A stretch of 59,805 bases of DNA. Origin: Pseudomonadota bacterium. Its GTDB lineage: Bacteria > Pseudomonadota > Gammaproteobacteria > Burkholderiales > Burkholderiaceae_C. The DNA is taken from the NCBI GenBank assembly GCA_029779845.1, contig JAKOZT010000157.1, positions 1 to 59,805 of the forward strand. Reading direction: 5' to 3'. Below, in pieces: positions 1 through 9,119 of the stretch. The notes under the pieces are model-generated. The model was not told where the DNA came from, did not search any database, and saw only the letters and a list, made by a program, of their open reading frames with translations. The stretch's first letter is position 1, and each line of letters opens with the position of its first letter. Made by a program: the position numbers and the translations under genes.

Positions 1-195
1 GGAGTCCCCACGGGGCCGTGCCTGCCGCGCCGCTGCGGCGCATCCCCGACAAGAACACGCCCGCCCCGAGCTGCGCTTTGATGCCATTGATCGCAACGTC
101 GTATCAGGCCGGCGCGATGTCCTCGTGCAGGCACAGGACGTTGCCCTCGCCGGCCTCGCGCTCCTCCAGCGCGACGGATGACCGGATCGGAGGGA

Positions 196-1287
196 TCAGG
201 CGCCGACGTGGAACGAGCCCATCGACGCGTTGAGCTGCCCCGACTGCCCTTGCAGCGACTGCGCCGCCGCGGCGAGCTGCTCCACCAGCGCGGCGTTCTG
301 CTGCGTCATCGTGTCGATCTGGCCGACGGCCTGGTTGATCTCGGCGATGCCGCTGCTCTGCGCCTGCCCGGCGTCGGCGATCTCGCCGATCAGCGTGGCG
401 ACGCGCTTCACGCTGTCGAGGATCTCCTGCATCGTGCGCCCGGCGTCGTCCACCAGCCGCGCGCCGACGTCGACACGCGCGGTCGAGTCGCCGATCAGCT
501 GCTTGATCTCGCGCGCCGCCGTCGAGCTGCGCTGCGCCAGCGCGCGCACCTCGGAGGCCACCACCGCGAAGCCGCGGCCGTGCTCGCCGGCGCGCGCCGC
601 CTCGACGGCTGCGTTGAGGGCGAGGATGTTGGTCTGGAAGGCGATGCCGTCGATCACGCCGACGATCTCGCCGATGCGCGTGGCGCCGGCGTGGATCTCG
701 TTCATGCGCGCGATCACGTCCTGCATCGTCGCGGCGCCGCGCCCGGCGACGCTGCTGGACTGCGAGACCTCGTCGCGCGCCTTGTGGGTGTTCTCGGCGT
801 TGTGGCGCACCGATTGCGCGAGCTGCTGCATCGAGCTGGCGGTCTGCTGCAAGGCGCTGGCCTGGCTCTCGGTGCGCGCCGACAGGTCGGTGTTGCCCGA
901 GGCGATCTCGGCCGACGCGGTGTTGACGCCGTCGGCGGTCTGGCGCACCTCGAGCACCAGGTTGCGCAGCTTCTTGCGCATGCCGTTCAGCTCGGCGCGC
1001 AGCCAGGAGATCTCGTCCTTGCCGGGCGATTCGATCCTGGTCTCGAGGTCGCCGCCGGCGATGCGGATCACCGCGTCCACCGTCGACTCGACCGATTCCT
1101 TGATGCTGGCGCGAATCGTCCAGCCGGCCAGCAGGGCGACGACGCAGCCCGCCGCGCCGGCCGCGCCAAGGCCCCAGCCGGCGCCGGCCGACACCGCCGC
1201 GGCGCCGAGGCCCGCGCACCACGCGCCCATCAGCGTGAAGCCGATCACCACCCGGCGCACCAGGCTGACTCTGCGAATGAAGTCCAT
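196..1287 (-). CDS. Methyl-accepting chemotaxis protein without a periplasmic sensor domain
   Basis: A 363-residue membrane chemoreceptor that would control the CheA/CheW kinase array. Two hydrophobic segments (about residues 11-33 and 36-56) follow each other almost directly, so there is no periplasmic ligand domain. A HAMP-like linker (about 57-110) and a signalling coiled coil follow; the hallmark hairpin tip ([20 protein letters not shown]) lies near residues 220-240. The family usually has 500-650 residues, so the protein is short because the sensor is missing, not because the signalling half is damaged. It is the last gene of the minus-strand run, 66 nt after the HAD gene. What it senses cannot be told; membrane state or partner proteins are possible. 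Confidence 0.9.
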   Translation of the reverse strand: MDFIRRVSLVRRVVIGFTLMGAWCAGLGAAAVSAGAGWGLGAAGAAGCVVALLAGWTIRASIKESVESTVDAVIRIAGGDLETRIESPGKDEISWLRAELNGMRKKLRNLVLEVRQTADGVNTASAEIASGNTDLSARTESQASALQQTASSMQQLAQSVRHNAENTHKARDEVSQSSSVAGRGAATMQDVIARMNEIHAGATRIGEIVGVIDGIAFQTNILALNAAVEAARAGEHGRGFAVVASEVRALAQRSSTAAREIKQLIGDSTARVDVGARLVDDAGRTMQEILDSVKRVATLIGEIADAGQAQSSGIAEINQAVGQIDTMTQQNAALVEQLAAAAQSLQGQSGQLNASMGSFHVGA

Positions 1288-1353
1288 GGCGAATGTCTCC
1301 CGTCTCGACCGCGCCGGAACCGCAACCCGGCGCCATGGCGGGCTATCGGCCGA

Positions 1354-2019
1354 TCAGGGGCAGGACTTGAGGACGGGCCAGCCGGCGGCGCGGCAGTGTT
1401 CGCGCAGGCGCGCATCGGGGTTCACCGCGACCGGGTTCGTGACGCAGCGCAGCAAGGCGAGGTCGCCGATCGAGTCGGTATAGAACCAGGATGGCGCGAT
1501 GGCCGCGAGCGGCGGCGCGCCGATGCGCCTCATCCAGGCATCGACGTGCGTCACCTTGTGCTCGCGGTAGCACGGCAGGCCGTCGATCTCGCCGGTCGGC
1601 CGGCCGTCGTGCATCACCGCTTCGCTGGCGACGAGGTGCGCGATGCCGAAGGCGCGCGCGAAAGGCTCGGCGATCAGGCGCTGCGTGGCGGTGACGATCG
1701 CGCACAGGTCGCCGCGGGCGCGGTGATCGGCGACCAGCGTGCGCATCGCGTCCGGCAGGCGTGCCTGCATCGCCTGCGCGAAGCTCTCGCGCCAGGCCTC
1801 GCGCCGCGCCGGCTCGACGCCGGCCAGCGGTTCGAGCACGGCACGGTGCATCGCGCGGATGTCCAGCGTGCCGGCCACGTACTGGTGGCAGAAGTCGAGG
1901 TAGCGCCGTTCGGCGCCGGCGTCCACCACGCCGAGCGCGGCGAGGTGCTGCATCCACGCCATCCCGCTGTCGAAGGGGATCAGCGTGTGGTCGAGGTCGA
2001 ACAGCGCGAGCGTCGTCAT
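1354..2019 (-). CDS. HAD-superfamily (SerB-like, subclass IB) phosphatase
   Basis: A 221-residue haloacid-dehalogenase-type hydrolase. The DxDxT nucleophile motif is present at the start (D8-L-D10-H-T12), and a later motif (TDSIGD, about residue 183) gives the metal-binding aspartates. The start codon overlaps the stop of pabBC (ATGA), so the two proteins are probably made from one mRNA with translational coupling. HAD-IB enzymes hydrolyse phosphoserine, histidinol phosphate and similar small phosphates; the substrate here is unknown. Its tight linkage to pabBC and the dH4MPT island makes a phosphatase step in pterin or pABA-derived cofactor synthesis a reasonable guess, but it may simply be a homoserine-kinase-like or SerB-like housekeeping enzyme. 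Confidence 0.85.
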   Translation of the reverse strand: MTTLALFDLDHTLIPFDSGMAWMQHLAALGVVDAGAERRYLDFCHQYVAGTLDIRAMHRAVLEPLAGVEPARREAWRESFAQAMQARLPDAMRTLVADHRARGDLCAIVTATQRLIAEPFARAFGIAHLVASEAVMHDGRPTGEIDGLPCYREHKVTHVDAWMRRIGAPPLAAIAPSWFYTDSIGDLALLRCVTNPVAVNPDARLREHCRAAGWPVLKSCP

Positions 2020-3857
2020 TCGGCGTCTTCGTCCCGCAGCCGCGCCGGCAGCGCGCCGCGCAAAGCGTTGCAGGCGAGCAGCGCTTCGGCCGCTTCGAGG
2101 TCGGCGAACGTCAGGCGGCGTTCGCTGGCGGCCAGCGCCGGATCGGCCAGCAGCACCGCGCGCATCACGCCGGGCAAGGCGCCGTCGGCCAGCGGCGGCG
2201 TGAACCAGCGCCCGCCGAGCTTGACGAACACCGAGCTGCGCCCGCCTTCGACCAGCCAGCCGCTGGCCGTGAAGAACAGGCTGTCGAAGGCGCCGGCGCG
2301 CTCGGCCGCGCGCACGCCGCGGTCGTAGAGCGCGCGCAGCGTGGTCTTGTGCGCGGCCAGCGGGTTGGCATCGGGCAGGCGCTGTTCGGCGACGCGCAGC
2401 AGCGCCTCGCCTTCGGGCAGGGGCGCGAGCGGGGCTTGCGTGAGCGCGAGGCGGCCGTCGTGCGCGAGCGCGAGACGCAGGCGCCGCGGGCTGGCGGCAG
2501 CTTCGCGCGCTGCCTGCATCAGCAGGGCGCGCGCGGCCTCGCCATCACACGCGAAGCCCAGCACCGCCGCGCTGTGCGCCAGGCGCTGCAGATGCCGCTG
2601 CAGCAGCGGCAGCTCGCCCCCGGCGGTGCACAGCACGGTCTCGAACAGCTCGAAGCCCGGCTCCAGCCCGGTGAGGAAGCGCGCTTTCAGCCGGCATTCC
2701 TCGAACTCGTCGGCGGCCACGCTGTCCTGCACGATGCCGGCGCCGACGCCCAGCGTCAGCGGCCGCGCGCCGCGCTGCTGCGCGCCCAGCGTCAGCGTGC
2801 GGATCGCCACCGAGAAGCAGAAGTCGCCGAGGCGCGCGCCGTCGCGCGGCGCATCCAGCCAGCCGATCGCGCCGCAGTACAGCCCGCGCGGCGTGCTCTC
2901 CAGCTGCGCGATCAGCTGCATCGTGTGGTGCTTGGGCGCGCCGGTGATCGAGCCGCAGGGGAACACCGCGCGCAGCAGCTCGGGCATGCCGACTTCCGGC
3001 CGCAGCCGCGCCTGCACGGTGGACGTCATCTGGAACACCGTCGCATACGGCTCGATCGCGAACAGCTCGGGCACCTTCACCGAGCCGATGCGCGCGATGC
3101 GGCCGAGGTCGTTGCGCAGCAGGTCGACGATCATCAGGTTCTCGGCGCGGTTCTTGATGTCCTGCGACAGCAGCCGCGCCGTCTCGCTGTCGCCCTCGGG
3201 CGCGCGAAAGCGCGAAGCCGTGCCCTTCATCGGCCGCGCGGTGGCGAGACCCTCCTCACAGCGCACGAACAGCTCGGGCGAGCAGGACAGCACGTGCGTC
3301 GCTGGCCCGCCTTCGGGCAGCACGATGTAGGCGCCGAAAGCCACCGGCTGGCGTGCACGCAGCGCGCGGTACAGCGCCAGCGGCGAGCCGAACGCGCGGC
3401 CGTGCAGCCGGTAGGTGTAGTTGACCTGGTAGGTCTCGCCGGCGGCGATGGCCTCGTGGATGCGCGCGATGGCTCGGGTGAACTCGTCGCGGTCCACGCT
3501 GGCTTGGAGGTCCATCGTGCCGGCGATGCCGTCGGCATCGGGCTGCGCTTCGAGCCAGCGCGTCGCGGCCTCGTGCGAGAGCTTCTCGCAGCGCTGGAAC
3601 ATCAGCACGCGCAAGGCGCCCTGCACCTCAGGCGCGAGCCGCTCGTGCCCGGCCTTCAGCAGCCGCGCGCCCCATTCGTAGTCCGCCAGCAGCAGCGCAT
3701 GCAGGCCGGCGCGCTGGTCGGCCTCCACCGCGGCCCAGGTCGCGTCGAGCAAGGCCGGATCGTCGTTGCGGTGTTCGCGCACGAAGCCGGTGTAGAGCCG
3801 GCTCGTCGGGTTGTCTTCGCTCGCGTGCCGGTCGTCGAGCAGGGCGACGACGCTCAT
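2016..3857 (-). CDS. pabB: Aminodeoxychorismate synthase component I fused to aminodeoxychorismate lyase (PabB-PabC)
   Basis: A 613-residue fusion. The N-terminal two thirds is a chorismate-utilising domain: it carries the PabB-specific lysine in PMKGT (K211), where anthranilate synthases have alanine, and the C-terminal signature CGSITGAPK. After about residue 395 a fold-type IV PLP domain begins (GFELFETVL), with a candidate PLP lysine in HKTT. The fusion makes 4-aminobenzoate from chorismate with a glutaminase partner (PabA) not seen in this window. pABA is used for folate and, through beta-RFAP synthase (24074-25138), for dH4MPT, which explains its place 13 nt after the fae paralogue. The stop overlaps the HAD gene start. 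Confidence 0.93.
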   Translation of the reverse strand: MSVVALLDDRHASEDNPTSRLYTGFVREHRNDDPALLDATWAAVEADQRAGLHALLLADYEWGARLLKAGHERLAPEVQGALRVLMFQRCEKLSHEAATRWLEAQPDADGIAGTMDLQASVDRDEFTRAIARIHEAIAAGETYQVNYTYRLHGRAFGSPLALYRALRARQPVAFGAYIVLPEGGPATHVLSCSPELFVRCEEGLATARPMKGTASRFRAPEGDSETARLLSQDIKNRAENLMIVDLLRNDLGRIARIGSVKVPELFAIEPYATVFQMTSTVQARLRPEVGMPELLRAVFPCGSITGAPKHHTMQLIAQLESTPRGLYCGAIGWLDAPRDGARLGDFCFSVAIRTLTLGAQQRGARPLTLGVGAGIVQDSVAADEFEECRLKARFLTGLEPGFELFETVLCTAGGELPLLQRHLQRLAHSAAVLGFACDGEAARALLMQAAREAAASPRRLRLALAHDGRLALTQAPLAPLPEGEALLRVAEQRLPDANPLAAHKTTLRALYDRGVRAAERAGAFDSLFFTASGWLVEGGRSSVFVKLGGRWFTPPLADGALPGVMRAVLLADPALAASERRLTFADLEAAEALLACNALRGALPARLRDEDAE

Positions 3858-3869
3858 GGCCTCATCCGC

Positions 3870-4403
3870 TCACGACCAGTCGTTCATGTCGTGTTTGATG
3901 GTGTGGCGGTTGGCGATCAACTCGTCGATGCTCGGCTCGTTGTTCAGCGCGCGCTTGATCGCCAGCTTGGTCGCTTCGTAGTTGGTGCGGTACATGTCCT
4001 TCTTGTCGAGCTTCGGGTCCTTGGCGCAGCGCGGATCGATCCACACCAGACTGACGATGCACAGTTCGTTGACCAGCGACTTCGGGATGATGCCCTCGGC
4101 CACGCAGTCGACCACCGCGTCGGCCGTCGCGCTCTGCACCACGCCGCCGAACAGGTCGATGTTGGCGCTGTCCTTCAGCGTCACCTTGGGCACGGTGATG
4201 GTCGCCGGGCGCACCAGCTGGTTGCAGGCGCGGATCGCGAACATCGCGGTGTGGCCCTTGCTCTGCGCCATCATGTTGGCGAAGGCCTGGCCCACCGGGC
4301 CGCTGGTGCGGCCGATCAGGATCTCGGGCATCGCGTCGGTGAACTGGCCCTCGGCGGCCAGCACGGTGGCTTCGCCGGCGTGGAAAACGTAGTCGTTGCT
4401 CAT
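3870..4403 (-). CDS. fae2: Formaldehyde-activating enzyme paralogue (Fae2-like), active-site His replaced
   Basis: A 177-residue member of the Fae family, divergent from the canonical Fae at 18693-19202. Shared blocks include the ILIG/LIIG strand, the AFAN helix, the PKVT/NKVT strand, an EGIIP/DGTIP-like loop and the NYEATKLAIKRA helix. Aligning the ILIG strand places Met25 where canonical Fae has the catalytic His22. It also has extra residues in the C-terminal third (around DPRCAKDPKLDKKD). Without the acid/base histidine it is unlikely to condense formaldehyde with dH4MPT in the usual way; a sensing, binding or altered catalytic role is possible. It lies between fhcC (35 nt gap) and pabBC (12 nt gap) and is probably cotranscribed with them. 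Confidence 0.92.
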   Translation of the reverse strand: MSNDYVFHAGEATVLAAEGQFTDAMPEILIGRTSGPVGQAFANMMAQSKGHTAMFAIRACNQLVRPATITVPKVTLKDSANIDLFGGVVQSATADAVVDCVAEGIIPKSLVNELCIVSLVWIDPRCAKDPKLDKKDMYRTNYEATKLAIKRALNNEPSIDELIANRHTIKHDMNDWS

Positions 4404-4438
4404 GGTCTTCTTGAATTGAACAGAGAGGGAGAGGATTC

Positions 4439-5248
4439 TCAGCGCACGACGATCAGCTCGCCCTTGCCCGCCGCGGCCACGTCGCCCAGGTGGCGATCGA
4501 AGCCGCGCGTGGCCAGCGAGCCGAACGCGCCGCCGTGGCGCGCCAGGTCGCGCGCCAGCAGTTGCCAGAATACCGGCGCGGCGGCGACGGCCGGCACGAA
4601 GGTCGATGCAATCTCGGGCGCCGGCCCGGCGAAGACGACGCTGCCGCGCCGCATGCCGTAGCCCACGTGCGCGCCGGCGCGGCCGGCGATCGCGATGGTG
4701 CCAGCGACCATTCGAGACGCCAGAAACTCGCCGGCATCGCCGAAGACCAGCGCCGTGCCGCGGCGCATACGGTCGGCGAAACGTGCGCCGGCGCCACCGC
4801 GCACGATGAGCGTGCCGCCACGCATGCCGTCCATGCTGCCGGGCAAGGTGCTGGCGGCGAAGTCGCCGACGTTGCCTTCGATGACCAGCGTGCCGCCGGC
4901 CATCTCGCAGGCGGCGAGGTCGGCGGCGTGGCCCTTGACGGTCAGCGTGCCGGCGCTCATCGCGCCGCCGGCATAGTCGCCCACGCTGCCTTCGGCGACC
5001 AGCATGCCGCCATTCATCTGCCAGCCGAGGTGGTCGCAGCGGCTCAGCTCGCCTTGCAGAACCAGCGCGCCGTCGCCGCGCGGCGCGACGGTGAAGAACT
5101 CGGCCAGCGGCGCGAAAGCGTTGCCGTGGGCGAGGGACAATCTTTCGACCTCGGCGGCGCTCAGCGGCGCGAGCGCATTCGGCGTCACGCCGCGCAGATC
5201 GAGCCGCAGCGCCGGCGCGTTTCTCAGCGTCAAGGTGAAGCCGCTCAT
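4439..5248 (-). CDS. fhcC: Formyltransferase/hydrolase complex subunit C (FhcC)
   Basis: A 269-residue protein built of repeated short beta segments with the pattern G-x-L-x-V-x-G-x-x-G-D (about residues 75-210), the right-handed beta-helix of the formylmethanofuran dehydrogenase C/GltB C-terminal family. In Fhc this subunit holds the methylofuran arm that carries the formyl group between the FhcD and FhcA active sites. The ATG was chosen because it overlaps the fhcD stop (ATGA) and starts the conserved domain; longer readings of this frame run backwards into fhcD. Gene order fhcB-A-D-C is that of known methylotroph islands. Confidence 0.95.
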   Translation of the reverse strand: MSGFTLTLRNAPALRLDLRGVTPNALAPLSAAEVERLSLAHGNAFAPLAEFFTVAPRGDGALVLQGELSRCDHLGWQMNGGMLVAEGSVGDYAGGAMSAGTLTVKGHAADLAACEMAGGTLVIEGNVGDFAASTLPGSMDGMRGGTLIVRGGAGARFADRMRRGTALVFGDAGEFLASRMVAGTIAIAGRAGAHVGYGMRRGSVVFAGPAPEIASTFVPAVAAAPVFWQLLARDLARHGGAFGSLATRGFDRHLGDVAAAGKGELIVVR

Positions 5249-6156
5249 GCCGCGCCCTCCCCCAGCAGCTGGTGCAGATGGAAGTGGAACGGCCCGAGCT
5301 TGCCGCCGTAGTTGCCCGCGGAGATGCGCAGCAGGCCCTTCCCCGCGCCGAGCGCGATGCCGGCTTCCATGCCCACGCGCATCGCCGCGCCCACGTCGGC
5401 TTCGGTCAGGCCGTCGATCACGATCTCCATCACGCAGCGGGTTTCGCTCGTCAGCTCGGTCTTCTTCGCCAGGCCGACGAGGCTGGGGCAGAAGGCATCG
5501 TTGGTCGATGCGCCCAGCGCGGGGTACTTGCTGCCGACCTTGGAGCCCGAGCGCACCACGCCGCCGGGGAAAGGCATGATCACGTTGGGCAGCGTCTTCA
5601 TCGCCGCCACCGCCGCTTCGGCCGCGGCCAGCGCCGCATCGGTATCGCGCGCCAGCAGCAGCAGGTTGCCGCCACCGACGCCCTTGACCACCGCGGTGGT
5701 CTCCTCGGCGACGAATTCGCCATCCATCACCGGCACGCGCCAGTAGCGCTTGCCGCCGATCAGCTTGCTGATCTGCCAGCCGTCGCCGAAGAAGCGCAGG
5801 TTCTTGCCCAGCGCCACCGCTTCGCCTTCTTCGATGCCGGCGTAGACGGCGGTGGTCGGGCAGGTCAGCACGCATTGGCCGACGCGGCGCTCGATCTGCT
5901 TGGCGAGTTCCTTGCCCGACATCGCGAAGATCAGCAGCGCGATGCCGGGGCGGCCGTCGGGCGTCTCGCTGGCGGGCAGCTCGCGCTCGATGCCGGCCTC
6001 GCAGCCGCAGGCGATCACCGAGGTGGCGAAGCCGGTCGCCGCGACCGCCGCATGGCGCGCCCAGGCCAGGTTGTGCGCGGTGATGAGCAGCCGCGTCGCC
6101 TTCATCGGGAAGGCCTCGGCGAAGGTCGGGTCGATGGTCACGCCGTTGCGCTTCAT
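5245..6156 (-). CDS. fhcD: Formylmethanofuran:tetrahydromethanopterin formyltransferase (FhcD/Ftr)
   Basis: A 303-residue homologue of archaeal Ftr, full length for the family. It begins MKRNGVTIDPTFAEAFPMKA, typical of the bacterial proteins. In methylotrophs it works in the formate-producing direction: the formyl group is moved from N5-formyl-dH4MPT to methylofuran inside the Fhc complex. The ATG overlaps the fhcA stop and its stop overlaps the fhcC start, so the order of synthesis is B, A, D, C with tight coupling. Confidence 0.97.
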   Translation of the reverse strand: MKRNGVTIDPTFAEAFPMKATRLLITAHNLAWARHAAVAATGFATSVIACGCEAGIERELPASETPDGRPGIALLIFAMSGKELAKQIERRVGQCVLTCPTTAVYAGIEEGEAVALGKNLRFFGDGWQISKLIGGKRYWRVPVMDGEFVAEETTAVVKGVGGGNLLLLARDTDAALAAAEAAVAAMKTLPNVIMPFPGGVVRSGSKVGSKYPALGASTNDAFCPSLVGLAKKTELTSETRCVMEIVIDGLTEADVGAAMRVGMEAGIALGAGKGLLRISAGNYGGKLGPFHFHLHQLLGEGAA

Positions 6157-7847
6157 GCCTCACTCCCCGTGAAGCACTCGGCCGGCAGCAGCCGCCCGCC
6201 GTTGCAGCACGAGCACAGCTCGTCGTGCGTGATCGCCACGTTGTCGAAGTTGATCGCGCCGTGATCCTGCCAATGCTTGCGCAGCGTCTTCTCGATCGCG
6301 TCGTCGTAGCCCGGCTCGACGAAGTGCGTGCCGCCCACCGGCGTGGCGAGCAGCGTGCCGCTCCTGGCGACCGCCGTGCCGTCCTTGAACACCCACTCGG
6401 GCGTCCTGAACATCGCCTCGCGGTCGGCGTTCTCGCGGTAGATCGCGATGTCGGCGGCCGCGCCCACGCCGAGCTGGCCGCGCCCGGGAATGCCGAGCAG
6501 CCGCGCCGGGCCGGCGCGCGTCATCACCGCGATCTCGTCCAGCGTCAGCTCGCGCGTGATCGACTTCAATGCACAGCCGGCCACCACCTCGGGGTGCAGC
6601 CTGGCCAGCTGCTCCTCGCGGAAAGCGCGGTCCATCAGCAATCGGATCAGGTGCGGGTAGCTGGTGAACGGGCCGCCGTTGGGGTGGTCGGTGGTCAGCA
6701 CCACCTGCCAGGGGTTGCGCACCAGCAGGAAGATCTCCAGCCCGATCACCCACTGCAGCGCGTTCACGTAGCTCTGCTCGCGGTAGCGGAACGGCACCAC
6801 GCCGCAGCCGGCCATCAGCTCGATGTCGGCGCCTACCCATTTGCGCGGGTTGGCGAGGTCCGATTGCGCGTACTGCCGCATCGTGTCGCCGCTGGCGGTG
6901 ACGGTCTGGCCGAACATGATCTGGCCGACGTCGATGCTGATCTGCGGGTTGGCGTTCACTGCCTCGGCGATCTGCAGCGCCGCCGACGAGAACTTCTTGG
7001 GCCCCTCGGTGCCGTAGGCATGGAACTGGATGTGCGTCAGGTGCGCGGGCAGGCCTTCGAGCGCCGCGATGGTCTCCAGCGTCGAGCGGATGTTGCCCGG
7101 CACGCCGAGGTTGCTGCCGTGGATGTGCAGCGGGTGCGGCACGCCCAGTTCCTTCAGCGCGCGCGCCAGCGCATGCACCACCTGGCGCGGCGTGACTTCC
7201 CAGTGCACGTGCTTCTCGTCGACGTCGAGCTTGCGCTGGTTGAACTTGAAGGCCGAGATGCCGCCCGGGTTGACCACCTTCACGCCCATCGCCTTGCTGG
7301 CGTTGATGGTCCAGGCGGTGTAGTCGCGGATCTGCTCGAAGTTCTTCAGCTCGGGGCCGCCACGCGACAGCAGCTCGAGGAACAGCTCGTCGCTGCCCAG
7401 CATCACGTAGGCGCCGTGGTCGAGCACCGGCACGTCGCCCATCTCCATGTGGGCGTGGCGCGCGTTGCTGGGCACCATCGCGGGCTCGAAGGCCGCGGTG
7501 TAGCCCATCTCGACGTAGCGGTAGCCGGTGGCCAGCGTGCCCGGCGCGCAGCTGCCGCAGGAGGCGAGTTCGAGCGCATTGGCCGGCAGCGCGAAGGGGT
7601 TGACGCCGTCGCGGTGGTCTTCGGCCATCAGCAGCCGCGCGAGGTTGACCTTGCCGCCGCCGATGTGGGTGTGCATGTCGATGCCGCCGGCCATCACGAC
7701 GCAGCCTTCGGCGTCCATGGTCTGGTCGTGCGTTTCGCCGGCGATGGACGCGGCGATGCGGCCGTCGCGGATCACGATGTCCTGCACCGCATCGACGCGG
7801 TTCGCCGGGTCGATCACGCGCCCGCCGCGGATCAGGATGCTCTTCAT
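6153..7847 (-). CDS. fhcA: Formyltransferase/hydrolase complex subunit A (FhcA), formylmethylofuran amidohydrolase
   Basis: A 564-residue amidohydrolase related to FwdA/FmdA of methanogens. The N-terminal metal motif is seen as HTH (His59, His61) followed by GGGK, and the C-terminal part keeps the family end with CSCCNGGRLLP. In the bacterial complex FhcA hydrolyses formylmethylofuran to formate. The start was placed at the ATG at 7847 because it overlaps the fhcB stop and begins the conserved MKSILIRGGRVIDP strand; upstream in-frame codons are inside fhcB. Confidence 0.96.
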   Translation of the reverse strand: MKSILIRGGRVIDPANRVDAVQDIVIRDGRIAASIAGETHDQTMDAEGCVVMAGGIDMHTHIGGGKVNLARLLMAEDHRDGVNPFALPANALELASCGSCAPGTLATGYRYVEMGYTAAFEPAMVPSNARHAHMEMGDVPVLDHGAYVMLGSDELFLELLSRGGPELKNFEQIRDYTAWTINASKAMGVKVVNPGGISAFKFNQRKLDVDEKHVHWEVTPRQVVHALARALKELGVPHPLHIHGSNLGVPGNIRSTLETIAALEGLPAHLTHIQFHAYGTEGPKKFSSAALQIAEAVNANPQISIDVGQIMFGQTVTASGDTMRQYAQSDLANPRKWVGADIELMAGCGVVPFRYREQSYVNALQWVIGLEIFLLVRNPWQVVLTTDHPNGGPFTSYPHLIRLLMDRAFREEQLARLHPEVVAGCALKSITRELTLDEIAVMTRAGPARLLGIPGRGQLGVGAAADIAIYRENADREAMFRTPEWVFKDGTAVARSGTLLATPVGGTHFVEPGYDDAIEKTLRKHWQDHGAINFDNVAITHDELCSCCNGGRLLPAECFTGSEA

Positions 7848-9106
7848 GCCGCCTTCCTCGCCGGCAGGCCGGCCAGCAGTTGCTGCGCAATAGCCGCCAC
7901 GGTGGGCAGTCGATCGGGCCGCGCCGCGTGCAGCGGCATCAGCACCGTGCCGTCGGTGCGGAATACGTGGCCGGCCGAGCCGATGCCGGGCGTGCTGACC
8001 GCGATGAAGACGCTGCCGGCGCGGCGCACACGTTCGGCCAGCGCCGGATGGCCGAGCACGATCATCGGCAGGCCGTTGTCGGGCGGCGCCGCGTCGGCGT
8101 CGAAGGCCGACACCCACAGCAGCGCATCGGCCGCGCCCTGCGCGAGCAGCCGCAGGCTGCCGTAGCGCAGCGGTTCGTGCTCCAGCCCGCGCGGGCCGGC
8201 GCGCGAGCGCAGCGGCAGGCCCGACAGCCACGCGAACACCTGGTTGGCCGTGCCCGCGCCGTTGCCGCCGGCGATCCACAGCGCGGCGGCGCGTGTCGTG
8301 CGGTTCAGCGTGTTGACCGTGCGGTGCAGCGTCTCGACGATCAGCGCGCCCTGCGCCGGCAGCAGCGCGGGGGTGCCCACCAGCACGGCATAGCGCGCGG
8401 CGTGCAGGCGCTCGGCGAGCGCGCGCAGGTTTTCGGGAAGCGTTGCCGACGCCATCGCGGGCCGCTTGGCCACCAGCGCGTCGAGCAGCGACAGCGTGTC
8501 GAACAGATCGCCGTGCAGCGCGATCGTCTCCACCGTGACGCCCGCACCGGCCCAGCCCGCCAGCGCGGCCTCGTCGCCCTCGCCCGGGCCGAGCACCACC
8601 ACGTGCCGCTGCGGCACCTGCGGGTCGGCTATGCCGAGCCGCTCGCGGATCCCCGAGGCCAGCGCCAGCGGCAGCCCGCCGACGAACACGATCAGATCGG
8701 CGCGCGTACGCACCTCGGCCAGCGTGGCGGTGAACTGGCCGCGATCCTGCAAGGCGCGCAGGCCGTGCATCAGCGCCTCGCCGGGCGCGGCATCGCAGAT
8801 CGCGCCGCTGGCGCAGGCCAGCGGATAGAGCGCACGCGCGCCGGCCACGTCGGTGGCGAGGTTGGCGAACAGCGGCTGGCGGCTCGCGGCGAGCAGGCGC
8901 GCGGCGGCGGCGACGGCTTCGTCCACGCTGACCGCGCGGCCGTCCACTTCGGCCAGCGGCGCGCTCGGCGCGCTGCTGAAGGTGGCCAGCGCCCGGCGCG
9001 CCCGGGCGCAGTCGCCGCCGGCCAGTTCCAGCGGCTGCGCGCCGCTGCCGACACGCACCTCCAGGTGATCGCAGGCCAGCGGGCAGAACGGGCAGGTCCA
9101 GGTCAT
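7844..9106 (-). CDS. fhcB: Formyltransferase/hydrolase complex subunit B (FhcB)
   Basis: A 420-residue protein related to the tungsten/molybdenum subunit FwdB of formylmethanofuran dehydrogenase, but much of the metal-pterin machinery is not needed in Fhc, which has no redox reaction. The ATG at 9106 is preceded by GGAG with good spacing and starts the conserved MTWTCPFCPLACD. Four cysteines (5, 8, 12 and 33) sit in a C-x2-C-x3-C...C arrangement that resembles the iron-sulfur motif of the redox ancestors. It is the first gene of the fhc operon unless the HisA-like gene 181 nt upstream reads through. Confidence 0.94.
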   Translation of the reverse strand: MTWTCPFCPLACDHLEVRVGSGAQPLELAGGDCARARRALATFSSAPSAPLAEVDGRAVSVDEAVAAAARLLAASRQPLFANLATDVAGARALYPLACASGAICDAAPGEALMHGLRALQDRGQFTATLAEVRTRADLIVFVGGLPLALASGIRERLGIADPQVPQRHVVVLGPGEGDEAALAGWAGAGVTVETIALHGDLFDTLSLLDALVAKRPAMASATLPENLRALAERLHAARYAVLVGTPALLPAQGALIVETLHRTVNTLNRTTRAAALWIAGGNGAGTANQVFAWLSGLPLRSRAGPRGLEHEPLRYGSLRLLAQGAADALLWVSAFDADAAPPDNGLPMIVLGHPALAERVRRAGSVFIAVSTPGIGSAGHVFRTDGTVLMPLHAARPDRLPTVAAIAQQLLAGLPARKAA

Positions 9107-9119
9107 GGAAACTCCGTCA

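Noticed and set aside
1..195. Possible 3' end of a gene on the minus strand before the chemoreceptor stop (reading ...GEGNVLCLHEDIAPA)
   Set aside because: It is only the out-of-frame continuation of a reading shadowing the chemoreceptor gene; no start, ribosome site or recognisable domain supports it.
178..2328. Very long plus-strand open frames opposite the minus-strand genes (also at 1761-4661, 6225-8165, 15663-18083)
   Set aside because: They are rich in Arg, Ala, His and Gly, have no domains and lie fully antisense to well-supported genes; GC-rich third positions remove stops.
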